A program made the translations under genes and the position numbers. DNA of 64,000 bases. It comes from 62-47 sp044463945. GTDB lineage: Bacteria; Pseudomonadota; Alphaproteobacteria; Rhizobiales; Xanthobacteraceae. Of the stretch, positions 1-8,761 are shown piece by piece. The stretch lies in NCBI GenBank assembly GCA_044463945.1, contig JBIQLW010000007.1:66993-130992 (forward strand), read 5' to 3'. How positions within the stretch are numbered: position 1 is the stretch's first letter; the number at the start of each line of letters is the position of its first letter. The notes beneath the pieces were generated by a model, which was given only the letters and a program-made list of their open reading frames with translations, made no database searches and had not been told where the DNA came from.

Positions 1-328
1 TACGATTTTGGGCAACCGCCGCAATTCCCGCTGTCAGGCAGCTTGCGAGACCCACGAGCACATATTCGACCGGCGTCGCGCCCTGGTCTTCCGAGGCAAA
101 GACCTCCGGATGGTCGGCGTCGAAAGTAAATGTGGCTTTCCGCTTTTGCTCCTGGCCGAGCCCATAAAAGCCTTCGACCGTGGAGAGTGTGTGCGTTCCA
201 CCCTTCCATTCGGAGGCGGCCCGCCATTTGAACTGAGCGCCTTCTGGCGCGCTGGTCAGCGCCTCACGCGCTGCGAGCAAGGCGTCGACGTTGACACCAT
301 TGTTGACGGACGATTGTTCTTCGGCCAT
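1..328 (-). CDS. OsmC family protein (C-terminus beyond window)
   Basis: Reading leftwards from an ATG at 326-328, the frame stays open to the window edge and gives about 109 residues. It ends in VEYVLVGLASCLTAG, which contains the OsmC/Ohr-type redox cysteine context (the N-terminal catalytic Cys of the family). OsmC proteins reduce organic or fatty-acid hydroperoxides in the cytoplasm; subfamily (OsmC, Ohr or YhfA) cannot be settled because the second catalytic cysteine lies outside. The gene is transcribed away from the sulfate transporter. Homology is judged by motif only. Confidence 0.75.
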   Translation of the reverse strand, partial: MAEEQSSVNNGVNVDALLAAREALTSAPEGAQFKWRAASEWKGGTHTLSTVEGFYGLGQEQKRKATFTFDADHPEVFASEDQGATPVEYVLVGLASCLTAGIAAVAQNR

Positions 329-854
329 GGCTTGCCCCACATTCCAAATACAAAGCTGTTACTTCGAGGATAATCCAAAGATTTCCGAACTCAATCGATG
401 AGTCATTGATCAATCAACATTGGAAGTATCTATCTTTTCCTCCCTTGTCTTCGACAAGACCCTTCTCCGTATGGCGCACTGCGAACAAAATCGTTTCGGT
501 CAATCCGGAATGCTTGTAGAACTCAATCGCGAAGAAACTCCCTCCTAGACTTCCGCGACCTAGGCAGCGCGAATTGCAAAGTCGCCAAAATGCTCGCCAC
601 TTTTACGCCCGCGGGCAAAGTGCCGAAGCGTCTTGTCGAGTGCGTCAATGATCGGACCTTCGCCGACGTTCTCGACGCGTCGCCGACGGGCAGATCTGAC
701 AATCAAAAAATTACGTCTTCGCGATCGCGCCTTCGGGAAAACAACAACTACACACGGCGGCCGCTTTAGAATTCCGAATAGCCCCATAATCTGCGAAGCA
801 TGTTCCTTCGCCGCATATGCAGTTCCACCGCGGCAGAATCCGGAGTTACTTCGC
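329..854. other. Intergenic region, divergent promoters expected
   Basis: This stretch separates the leftward OsmC gene from the rightward sbp gene. Short open frames exist on both strands but none has a ribosome site or recognisable motif. It should hold the promoters of both neighbours. I see no convincing operator or riboswitch. Confidence 0.4.
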
Positions 855-1859
855 ATGCGCCGCATCATCGCCGCAGCTCTTGTTACGGTTGCCCTGGCGG
901 CTCCGTCCTTCGCCCAGACGGAGGAGCCGAGCACCCTTCTCAATGTCTCCTATGATGTCGCCCGCGAGCTTTATGTCGCGGTCAATGACGCGTTCATCAA
1001 GGACTGGAAGGCCAAGACAGGCAAGGATCTGACGATCAACCAGTCCCACGCCGGCTCGTCCCGGCAGGCGCGCGCGGTGCTCGAGGGGCTTGAGGCGGAC
1101 GTCGTCACTTTCAACCAGGTGACCGACGTCCAGATTTTGCACGATCGCGGCAAATTGATTCCGGCCGATTGGCAAAAGCGCCTGCCGAACCATTCATCGC
1201 CGTACTATTCGCTTCCGGCATTCATGGTTCGCGCGGATAATCCGAAGAATATCAAGGATTGGGACGATCTGGTGCGTCCGGACGTCAAGGTCATCTTCCC
1301 GAATCCAAAGACATCCGGCAATGCCCGCTACACTTATCTGGCGGCCTACGCTTTCGCCAAGGAGAAATACGGAAGCGACGAGAAAGCCGACGATTTCGTC
1401 CGGAAGCTTTTCGCGAATGTGCCGGTCTTCGATACCGGCGGGCGTGGCGCCACGACAACCTTCGTCGAACGCGATATCGGTGACGTGCTGGTCACGTTCG
1501 AATCCGAAACCAACGGCATCCGTGATCAATTCGAGGCGAAGAAGTTCAAGGTCGTCGTGCCGTCGGTCAGCCTGCTGGCGGAATTCCCGGTCGCCGTGGT
1601 CGACAAGGTCGTCGACAAGCGCGGATCGCGATCAACGGCAACCGCTTATCTCCAGTACCTTTACTCTCCTGAAGGCCAGACCATTCTCGCGAAAAATTAC
1701 AATCGAGTCCACGATCCCAAGGTCGTTGCCGCTTTCAAGCAAAATTTCCCGGATGTTCGCCTCGTCAAGGTCGAGGATGCCTTTGGCGGGTGGGAAAAAG
1801 TCACCAAGGAGCATCTGGCCTCGGGGGGCAAGCTCGATCAGTTATTCGTGGCAAAGTAA
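855..1859 (+). CDS. sbp: Sulfate/thiosulfate ABC transporter substrate-binding protein
   Basis: A 334-residue periplasmic binding protein that captures sulfate or thiosulfate for the CysTW importer. The chosen ATG begins a clear Sec signal peptide (MRRIIAAALVTVALAAPSFA, cleavage near residue 20); the frame is open further upstream but that would bury the signal. The mature protein starts with TLLNVSYDVARELY, typical of Sbp/CysP, and has the conserved ligand-loop region SHAGSSRQARAV and FNQVTDVQILHDRG, both characteristic of the family. Length matches Sbp (about 330). It is followed after 112 bp, with a hairpin, by cysT and cysW, so it is the first gene of a sulfur-uptake operon. sbp versus cysP cannot be decided by eye. 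Confidence 0.9.
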   Translation: MRRIIAAALVTVALAAPSFAQTEEPSTLLNVSYDVARELYVAVNDAFIKDWKAKTGKDLTINQSHAGSSRQARAVLEGLEADVVTFNQVTDVQILHDRGKLIPADWQKRLPNHSSPYYSLPAFMVRADNPKNIKDWDDLVRPDVKVIFPNPKTSGNARYTYLAAYAFAKEKYGSDEKADDFVRKLFANVPVFDTGGRGATTTFVERDIGDVLVTFESETNGIRDQFEAKKFKVVVPSVSLLAEFPVAVVDKVVDKRGSRSTATAYLQYLYSPEGQTILAKNYNRVHDPKVVAAFKQNFPDVRLVKVEDAFGGWEKVTKEHLASGGKLDQLFVAK

Positions 1860-1941
1860 CATCTGATTGTACCGGCCACTCCGATAACGTAATGCGATGT
1901 TCGGCCCCGATGCTGGTCGGCCAGAAAGTCACGAAAATGCC

Positions 1942-1961
1942 CCTCAGGCGCGGGCCTGAGG
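1942..1961 (+). promoter_or_regulatory. Intercistronic hairpin between sbp and cysT
   Basis: Perfect 8-bp arms CCTCAGGC / GCCTGAGG with a 4-nt loop, ending 10 bp before the cysT start and not followed by a U-tract. Such a hairpin could stabilise the upstream sbp mRNA or lower translation of the permeases, giving more binding protein than channel. This role is inferred. Confidence 0.4.
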
Positions 1962-1971
1962 TGGTCGACAT

Positions 1972-2808
1972 GTGGATCAGTCGGTGCGGCGTCACGTCAT
2001 CCCGGGATTTGGCCTCTCCTTCGGCGCGACGGTGCTGTATCTCAGCCTCGTCGTTCTGTTGCCGTTGGCCGCGCTTGCTCTGAAGGCCGCCGAGATCGGG
2101 GTATCGGATTTTATTTCGATCATATCGAGTCCACGCGCACTCGCGTCGATCCGGCTAACTCTGCTCACCGCCGCCTTGGCGACAGCCTTCAATGCCGCCT
2201 ATGGGTTGGTGCTTGCATGGGTCCTGGCGCGCTACACCTTTCCAGGAAAGCGAGTGCTTGACGCCCTCGTCGATATCCCTTTTGCGTTGCCCACCGCCGT
2301 TGCCGGCCTCGCGCTCACCGCAATGTTTGCGCAGAACGGCTGGCTCGGTGGCTTTCTCGCGCAATTTGGGATTACCGTTGCCTATACGCCGCTCGGCATC
2401 GCTGTCGCAATGTCATTCACCAGCATCCCATTCGTGGTCCGCACCGTTCAACCCGTGATCCAGCATCTTGGTTTCGAGCAGGAAGAAGCGGCGCGTTCGC
2501 TGGGCGCCAGCGACGGTCAGATTTTTCGTTCGGTTCTTTTCCCCGCGATCCTGCCCGCCTACCTCGCCGGCTGCTCACTCGCTTTCGCACGCTGTCTCGG
2601 TGAATTCGGCGCGATCATCTTCATCGCCGGGAATCAGCCGATGCGAACCGAGGTGATGACGCTGCTGACATTCATCCGGCTTGAGGAATTCGACTACCCG
2701 GCGGCCGCCGCCATCGCAACGACGATGCTGATCTTCGCCTCGTTGCTGCTGTTTCTCACGAATTCAGCACAAGCCTGGCATCTGCGCTACCTCAACCGTG
2801 GAGACTGA
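1972..2808 (+). CDS. cysT: Sulfate ABC transporter permease CysT
   Basis: A 278-residue inner-membrane permease with about six hydrophobic segments, starting near residue 12 (FGLSFGATVLYLSLVVLLPL). The EAA loop that docks the ATPase is seen around residues 165-185 (EQEEAARSLGASDGQIFRSV), and the following CLGEFGAIIFIAGN is typical of CysT/CysU. GTG at 1972 is the best start; an ATG two bases upstream is out of frame. cysW follows after 2 bp. CysT and CysW form the heterodimeric channel for sulfate/thiosulfate. Confidence 0.9.
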   Translation: MDQSVRRHVIPGFGLSFGATVLYLSLVVLLPLAALALKAAEIGVSDFISIISSPRALASIRLTLLTAALATAFNAAYGLVLAWVLARYTFPGKRVLDALVDIPFALPTAVAGLALTAMFAQNGWLGGFLAQFGITVAYTPLGIAVAMSFTSIPFVVRTVQPVIQHLGFEQEEAARSLGASDGQIFRSVLFPAILPAYLAGCSLAFARCLGEFGAIIFIAGNQPMRTEVMTLLTFIRLEEFDYPAAAAIATTMLIFASLLLFLTNSAQAWHLRYLNRGD

Positions 2809-2810
2809 CC

Positions 2811-3665
2811 TTGACCGATCGACACGGCCGCAAGCCGATTGCGACCACGGCGGTCGGCGCGGATCCGCTGACCCGGAGACTATTGCTCGGCATCGCCGGC
2901 GCGATCACCCTGATATTGATCGTCGCGCCGCTGGCGATCATCATCTATCACGCTTTCGCCTCCGGCCTGGCGGCCTATGCCCACGCTCTCACTGAACCGG
3001 CAACACTTCACGCCATCGGGTTGACGACGCTGACGGCGCTGGTCGTTGTTCCCATCAACGTCCTGTTCGGAATCGCCGCAGCCTGGACGGTGACGCGTTT
3101 CGAATTTCGCGGACGAAGGCTGCTGCTGACTCTGATCGAACTGCCCTATTCCGTTTCTCCGATCGTCGCGGGCGTAGCCTATCTCTTCGTCTACGGAGCG
3201 CAAGGTCTGTTCGGCCCATGGCTGGAACACGCCGGCATCAAGATCATGTTCGCGCTTCCCGCGATCTTTCTTGCAAGCATGTTCGTGACCGCGCCGTTCG
3301 TAGCACGAACCTTGATCCCCCTGATGCAGATCCAGGGCCGTGACGAGGAGGAAGCGGCAATCAGCCTCGGCGCAACGGAGCGAACCATGTTCTTCCGCGT
3401 GACGTTGCCGAATATCCGCTGGGCGCTGATCTACGGCGCAATTCTGTGCAATGCGCGCGTGGTCGGCGAATTCGGCGCGGTATCGGTCGTCTCGGGAAAC
3501 ATTCGGGGCGCGACCAATACATTGCCACTTCAAATCGAATTGCTGTATCAGGACTACAATCCAACCGGCGCGTTCGTGGCATCGTCGGTTTTGATGCTCG
3601 TGGCGCTGCTCACTATCCTTGTCCGGATCTATTTCGAAGCGAGAGAGGAGCAAGACCGCAAATAG
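2811..3665 (+). CDS. cysW: Sulfate ABC transporter permease CysW
   Basis: A 284-residue permease, partner of CysT. It begins with a TTG codon two bases after the cysT stop, implying translational coupling. The EAA loop is seen in DEEEAAISLGATERTMFFRV (about residues 180-200), then ARVVGEFGAVSVVSGNIRG, which is diagnostic of CysW. Hydrophobic segments lie near residues 25-50, 65-90, 105-130, 145-165, 205-225 and 255-275. In most genomes cysA, the ATPase, comes next; here the strand ends and convergent genes follow, so the ATPase must be encoded elsewhere or be missing. Confidence 0.9.
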   Translation: MTDRHGRKPIATTAVGADPLTRRLLLGIAGAITLILIVAPLAIIIYHAFASGLAAYAHALTEPATLHAIGLTTLTALVVVPINVLFGIAAAWTVTRFEFRGRRLLLTLIELPYSVSPIVAGVAYLFVYGAQGLFGPWLEHAGIKIMFALPAIFLASMFVTAPFVARTLIPLMQIQGRDEEEAAISLGATERTMFFRVTLPNIRWALIYGAILCNARVVGEFGAVSVVSGNIRGATNTLPLQIELLYQDYNPTGAFVASSVLMLVALLTILVRIYFEAREEQDRK

Positions 3666-3706
3666 AGACCGACCTCTGGCCCCCAAGAAATGCCGGGAAG
3701 TATCGT

Positions 3707-3725
3707 TCGCTCGCGAAACGAGCGA
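3707..3725. terminator. Weak hairpin between convergent operons
   Basis: Seven-bp arms TCGCTCG / CGAGCGA around a 5-nt loop lie between the converging cysW and YeeE genes. No U-tract on either strand, so a terminator role is only suggested by position. Confidence 0.25.
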
Positions 3726-3734
3726 TCCCGCGAG

Positions 3735-4958
3735 TCATTGCAAGAACCTTGCGCGCCGCCCCAGCCACAGCGTTGACGCGGCTCCGACGAACACCGCGAT
3801 TGCAAAGACCCAACCAGACAGCGCGCCCGCCATGATCCCCGACAACAGCGTCCCCACCGTGCATCCCAGTCCCGTCATGGCACCCCATCCCAGCAAGACC
3901 CCGCCGAGGGTTCCCCGTACGACCTGACTGATTGTCGGCCACATCGGCTTGAACTGGCCTGCTGGCAGCGCAGCAGCGAACGATCCGGCGATCAGGGCCA
4001 TCACGAACACACCATTCGGGCTGAGCAAGGTTTCGCTCACGATCGCCACGCAACCGCGCAACGTATCAAGTCCCTCGATCCGCTCTGGCAACCACCCGAA
4101 CGCATCAGCCGTCACTCGAGCGCGCGCGGCGATTTCCGCTGTGACGCCCAATGGCGCGACTCGCAGATAGGCGCCGGTCCCGAGCGCGCCGATGGCGAGC
4201 CCGCCGGCCCAGACCGGCCAACGTTCGATCAGAACCGCGCGCCATGCATCGGTCACCGGAGCCGACCTCACGTTACTTGCGCGATAACCGAGAAGAAGCG
4301 CGACGGCGGCAAGCGCCGAAAGGCCGGCGGCAAGCCCGCCGACATAGCCCAGATGACCGGGAATCCAGACGGTTGGCGCGGTCGAGACAGCGTAGAGATA
4401 AAGCGGATTCCATGTCGCGAAGCCGAGAATGAAACCCAGTACGGTTCCGATCAATGCGAAAGGCGCGGTGGGCGATCCTTCCCCCAACCGATACAGATGG
4501 GCACTCACGCACGAGCCCGATAACGACACCCCGATTCCGAAAACGAATCCGGCCAGGACCAATACGGCGCTGACGGGACCTATGAATGCCGTCGGCGGCA
4601 GTCGTCCGCTGAAGGCGTCCGGAAGCCAACCGCCAAACACCAGCGTATAGCCGGCCATGCCCGACGCCAGCGCGACCAGAATCGCGAAGAGGCCACGAGT
4701 ATCACCGTTATCGTACCAGTCGCGGAAATTGCAGAAGAAGCAGAAGCGGGCACGCTGCAGCACGATTCCGAACAGAGCACCGAAGACAAGCGACAGTGAC
4801 AGCTTGTCCTGTCCATTGGACTGCAAGGCAAAGCCGGCCGCGACGAGACCGATCAGCACGGATGCGGCGACAGCAACGCGCGCGGTCGTCAGCTCTCGCA
4901 AAATTGGTGGCGCCGACCTATCAGCCGGCGCCACCGTTTCAGTTCTGCTATCAGACAT
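3735..4958 (-). CDS. YeeE/YedE family thiosulfate/sulfur transporter
   Basis: About 407 residues if translation starts at the ATG at 4958 (MSDSRTE); a start 12 codons upstream would overlap the previous gene. Multiple hydrophobic helices with the conserved cysteine motifs of the YeeE/YedE (TsuA) fold: ARFCFFCNFRDW near residue 70, SGSCVSAHLYRLGEG near residue 145, and GLGCTVGTLLSGI near residue 365. In characterised TsuA, conserved cysteines pass thiosulfate across the inner membrane. It lies 20 bp downstream of an exported sulfurtransferase on the same strand, so the pair probably handles thiosulfate or sulfane sulfur. The substrate here is inferred. Confidence 0.8.
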   Translation of the reverse strand: MSDSRTETVAPADRSAPPILRELTTARVAVAASVLIGLVAAGFALQSNGQDKLSLSLVFGALFGIVLQRARFCFFCNFRDWYDNGDTRGLFAILVALASGMAGYTLVFGGWLPDAFSGRLPPTAFIGPVSAVLVLAGFVFGIGVSLSGSCVSAHLYRLGEGSPTAPFALIGTVLGFILGFATWNPLYLYAVSTAPTVWIPGHLGYVGGLAAGLSALAAVALLLGYRASNVRSAPVTDAWRAVLIERWPVWAGGLAIGALGTGAYLRVAPLGVTAEIAARARVTADAFGWLPERIEGLDTLRGCVAIVSETLLSPNGVFVMALIAGSFAAALPAGQFKPMWPTISQVVRGTLGGVLLGWGAMTGLGCTVGTLLSGIMAGALSGWVFAIAVFVGAASTLWLGRRARFLQ

Positions 4959-4978
4959 TGAAGCAATTACACGATGAG

Positions 4979-5899
4979 TTACTTGCCGCCCCATACGGTG
5001 CCCGCGACGTTGACGACAGGAACGCCCACCGAGTTACCGTACTCGGTCCACGAACCATCGTAATTGCGAACTTCATAGCCGAGGATCCTGCTCAGAAGGA
5101 ACCATGTGTGGCTTGAGCGCTCCCCAATGCGGCAATAGACAATGATCGGCTTGGCCCCATCGATACCTGCATCGGCATAGAGCTTCTTCAACTCATCCTT
5201 CGACTTGAAGGTGCCGTCGGCGGCAACCGCCTTGCTCCAGGTGACATTGACGGCGCCGGGCACATGGCCGGCGCGGATCGACAATTCCTGCGAGCCAGCC
5301 GGGGCGAATACCTTGCCGTTGTATTCGTCAGCCGAGCGAATATCGACGATAACCGAATTCTTGGCGTTGACCGCCGCGAGAACGTCCGGGAGACGAGCAC
5401 GCAGCTTCTGATTTGCCGCGCTGATGGTCAGGTTGCCAGGAGTCGCCCGCTCGACGCGATTGTCCAACGGCCGCTTTTCGGCTTCCCACTTTTTGCGTCC
5501 ACCATCCAGCAACTTGACGTTCTTGACGCCATAGACGTCGAACACCCAAGCGCCCCACGCCGCGAACCAATTGTTGTTGTCACCGTAAAGAACGACGGTC
5601 GAATCGCCATTGATCCCCAGACTTTTGACGAGTTCCTGGAATTTCGCCTTGGAGGCGATATCACGGCTGACCGTATCGACAAGATCGGTATGCCAGGCGA
5701 TGCTTTGCGCACCGGGAATGTGTCCGCGTTCGAACTGTCCCGGTTCGACGCTGACCTCGACAATCCGGACCTTAGGATTTTTCAGATTTTTCTCAGCCCA
5801 CTCGGTCGAAACGAGCGGTCCTTCGTCCGCTGTTGCTGGAGCGACAGTAACAACCGCAAAGACCGCGGCCAGTACAAGGCCAATTTGGGAAGCTTTCAT
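4979..5899 (-). CDS. Exported two-domain sulfurtransferase (rhodanese)
   Basis: A 306-residue protein with a Sec signal (MKASQIGLVLAAVFAVV..., cleavage after ATA near residue 24) and two rhodanese domains (about 25-150 and 165-295). The C-terminal domain carries the catalytic loop CRIGERSSHTW with the persulfide-forming cysteine near residue 255; the N-terminal domain is the inactive type. It should act in the periplasm, moving sulfane sulfur from thiosulfate or a related donor. Gene order with the YeeE/YedE transporter on one strand suggests joint sulfur uptake and processing. TAT/SseA-type versus a dedicated donor is not resolved. Confidence 0.85.
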   Translation of the reverse strand: MKASQIGLVLAAVFAVVTVAPATADEGPLVSTEWAEKNLKNPKVRIVEVSVEPGQFERGHIPGAQSIAWHTDLVDTVSRDIASKAKFQELVKSLGINGDSTVVLYGDNNNWFAAWGAWVFDVYGVKNVKLLDGGRKKWEAEKRPLDNRVERATPGNLTISAANQKLRARLPDVLAAVNAKNSVIVDIRSADEYNGKVFAPAGSQELSIRAGHVPGAVNVTWSKAVAADGTFKSKDELKKLYADAGIDGAKPIIVYCRIGERSSHTWFLLSRILGYEVRNYDGSWTEYGNSVGVPVVNVAGTVWGGK

Positions 5900-6784
5900 T
5901 TGAGTTCTCCTGCGGACGAACGAGCGCCATCGCGCGCAATCTCCGCGTTTGGTTATACGAATCGAAAATAGTTATTTGGATTTTGAGCGCGTTCAGCGAC
6001 AGCAGTAACAGCGGGTCAAGGGTATCTCCACATCTGACAAGGAGCCCACGAATCCCATCGTGGCGCTTTAGCGTTGATGACGCGGTGCAAGCTGCTCCAT
6101 CAAAATCCGCGGCAACACAATGAAGCGTAACAAAATGAAATCGCCACGCGATGATCAAAGAGTCAATCCGCCACTCAGAGCTATAAGATTAACCTTTCAC
6201 GAACCCTCCCGCGGTCGAAAGCCGGGCAATGCGGCAGGCAGATCGTGTGAAATTATCTTCCCGACAGCGACAACGTGTCACCTCATCATTGTCGCGCCGC
6301 GATGCATTCGACGTTCCTGCATACCCCTCGAATGGACGTCGGGGATTGAGCGAGGCATGGATCGCGCGTTTTCAGACGTACATACGCACATTCTGACACA
6401 CCGAGCCTCCTGACATGTCAATCCATCCCGAGGCGATGATCGATCATTGGCCATGACAGATGACAACTACAATCGCCTAGGCCTTATATTGTGAGCGCTA
6501 CTTCGAGCCGAATCTTTTCGGAAGACATTGTTTATCTTAGCATTAGCGCAGATCGGCTGGCGCCACGAGCGACGATGGTCATTCCCAGAGGACTCGCTGT
6601 CAACCACAAAAAATGTTCTGCAAATCGGCGTTTCACACGGAATGATTGATCTCGAATTGCTCAGTATTTGGAATTCCCCAAGATGCTCGCTTGAGGATCT
6701 AATACTTGCCATAGAGCAATTGTCACAACGTGTGACCTCGTCGTAATGAGCTTATCCCTGCGGCTACTAGGGGGAATCAACGGC
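5900..6784. other. Long intergenic region without a supported gene
   Basis: About 885 bp between the divergent sulfurtransferase and hydrolase genes. Open frames at 6120-6413 and 6528-6746 lack a ribosome site, recognisable motifs and the codon use of neighbours; the second ends one base into a possible upstream start of the hydrolase. The first 150 bp should hold the sulfurtransferase promoter. Composition is AT-richer than in neighbouring genes. Confidence 0.35.
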
Positions 6785-7363
6785 ATGAGAGCCATCCTGA
6801 TCATTCCTGGTCTATTCGGTTCACCAGATGGTCACTGGCAGACAATTTTGCAGGAACGTGCTTCGCCTGCGTGTCGCGTCGAACAAGACGATTGGGACGC
6901 ACCAGTCCTGGATCGATGGGTCGAGCGTCTAATACGGAGCACCGAGGCCAACCCCGGCGCAATCGCGGTAGCCCATAGTCTGGGCTGCATTCTTGTCGCC
7001 CATGCGGCAGCACGTGTGCCCGATGTCAAGATCGGCGGAGCCTTGCTGGTTGCTCCCGCCGACGTCGATTCAAAGAACGATGAACTGCCCCAGCTTCGCA
7101 ACTTTGCACCGGTGCCCACTACATCATTGCCATTTCCGAGTATCGTCGTCGCAAGCAGCAACGACCCCTTAATGTCGCTTCATCGCGCAGAAATATTAGC
7201 TGAAACGTGGGGTTCGGAATTGATAAATATGGGTGCGGCGGGGCACATCAATATTGCATCCGGCTACGGGTGGTGGCCTGGAGCACACAATCTGATTCAC
7301 CGACTCTCGAACAAGGCTTCGAAGCGTCTCAGCCCGTTTGAACATCTAGGCCATAGCCGTTAG
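6785..7363 (+). CDS. RBBP9/YdeN family serine hydrolase
   Basis: 192 residues from an ATG at 6785, preceded by a purine-rich GGGGGA; an in-frame start 13 codons earlier is less likely. The alpha/beta-hydrolase core shows the N-terminal IIPGLFGSPDGHWQ oxyanion segment, the nucleophile elbow AHSLGC (Ser near residue 69), and C-terminal GAAGHINIASGYGWWP with the catalytic His, all typical of RBBP9/YdeN proteins. The family has small esterase or peptidase activity with mostly unknown substrates. It converges on, and overlaps by 4 bp, the Lrp gene. Confidence 0.8.
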   Translation: MRAILIIPGLFGSPDGHWQTILQERASPACRVEQDDWDAPVLDRWVERLIRSTEANPGAIAVAHSLGCILVAHAAARVPDVKIGGALLVAPADVDSKNDELPQLRNFAPVPTTSLPFPSIVVASSNDPLMSLHRAEILAETWGSELINMGAAGHINIASGYGWWPGAHNLIHRLSNKASKRLSPFEHLGHSR

Positions 7364-7869
7364 TCGGGTACGTAAGGAGGAACCGGCAGCGCTGTGACCG
7401 ATTTAATTTTTTCCATCGCAAAACGCGAGGTGACGTTCTTTAGCGCGACCTCTGAGATGAGGCGACGATACAACTCGTCATAGCTTTTCATGTCGGTAGT
7501 GACGACACGGAGCATGTAATCGACATCACCCGCCATGCGATAGAATTCAACGACCTCCGGCATGTTACGCACGACCTCCGCGAACATCTGCAACCATCCG
7601 TCGGAATGATCATTGCTCTCCACCAAAACAAAGACTGTCACGCCCAAGCCGATCTTGACTTGGTCGACTAACGCGACCTTGCCTGTGATAACGCCATCTT
7701 GCTCCAGACGCTGGATGCGCTTCCAGCATGGTGTAGAGGATAGGCCGACGCGATCACCGATCTCAGATACGGAAAGCGAGGCATCCGCCTGCAAAACCCG
7801 CAGGATTTTCCGGTCAATCGCGTCAAGCCGCCGAAACGCACCTGCCGAGGTCACTGTTTGATCGGTCAT
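7360..7869 (-). CDS. Lrp/AsnC family transcriptional regulator
   Basis: 169 residues from the ATG at 7869, preceded by a strong purine run (GGGAAGAGGG). The N-terminal helix-turn-helix (LDAIDRKILRVLQADASLSV...VGLSSTPCWKRIQRLEQDGVI) and the C-terminal RAM ligand-binding domain (about residues 80-150, with MAGDVDYMLRVV) are both complete. Such proteins sense amino acids and control neighbouring metabolic genes. The target is unknown; the only divergent neighbour is the SsuA-like gene, about 890 bp away. Tail overlaps the RBBP9 gene. Confidence 0.88.
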   Translation of the reverse strand: MTDQTVTSAGAFRRLDAIDRKILRVLQADASLSVSEIGDRVGLSSTPCWKRIQRLEQDGVITGKVALVDQVKIGLGVTVFVLVESNDHSDGWLQMFAEVVRNMPEVVEFYRMAGDVDYMLRVVTTDMKSYDELYRRLISEVALKNVTSRFAMEKIKSVTALPVPPYVPD

Positions 7870-8761
7870 TGCCACCCTCTTCCCTTTCAAACACTCAACG
7901 TTGTGGTCAATAGCCGCCAGAGCATCTATCAAAGTTATGCAACGTGCCGAGAATATCAAAAATCAGCGGTGGCTTACTCGTGAACCGACCAAAAGAAGTT
8001 AGAGAAGGGGCGCATTCTGACGATATATGCTTACTGCGCGGGCTGAAGTGAATTTCCCTGCCATTAAGTATGACATTCGGCCTCTCAACGCTCGACAAAT
8101 CAGGTACCTCGAATCGATCTTAGTTTGGTAACAGGTGCGAAAACAACCGACTTGACAGAATCTTACCGTCTTGAGTCTAAGTTTGAAATATCGTTCGCTG
8201 CCGGCGAGCTCTGACGGATTAGTGTCATACTGAATCCCGAATAAAGAGGCGTATCGCTCTTCACCCGATCTTTTCCCGACTATTTCATGCCGCATTGGAT
8301 AATCCTCACCCGCTTCGTCGGGAACAGACTCAACAATCGATCAGGTATGAACAGCGGATCCCATAAATCTGGAATCCAACTTGCCGGACCTGAGGGGATT
8401 CAGGCGTGTCGCCACCTCAGTTCGCAAGAATAAAGTTTGACCCTCCATTGATACTTTCAGAGCCATTGAGCTGGATGAGAGAGGGAGTCATTCGATATTT
8501 CGGTAGTCGCTGCAAGTCGCATCACGCAGGCGCGACGGATGGGATTGTGTCTATGATGCTCGATACGAGCGTCCTCTATCGGCCAACGAACGGGGAAACA
8601 TCGACCAAGTATACGCTTTGATTTGAAATTGCGCCCAGATCACTCGCCATAGACAATGGTAGGCGACCGGACAGTGGTCGCCGCCGGAGCATCTGAAGGG
8701 ATAGCCAATTGGTTATCGACTGATTGGTTTGGCATCAGGGCGGCTTTAAATGGGAGATACT
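7870..8761. other. Intergenic region, no gene recognised
   Basis: Between Lrp and the SsuA-like gene. Frames at 7999-8295 (minus) and 8406-8621 (plus) show no recognised motif and no convincing ribosome site. The promoters of both flanking genes must lie here; near 8705-8735 there is a CCAATTGG palindrome and a second TGATTGG that might be an operator. Confidence 0.35.

Noticed and set aside
6120..6746. Two small plus-strand genes in the 5.9-6.8 kb gap
   Set aside because: No ribosome sites, no motifs and unusual codon composition compared with neighbours.
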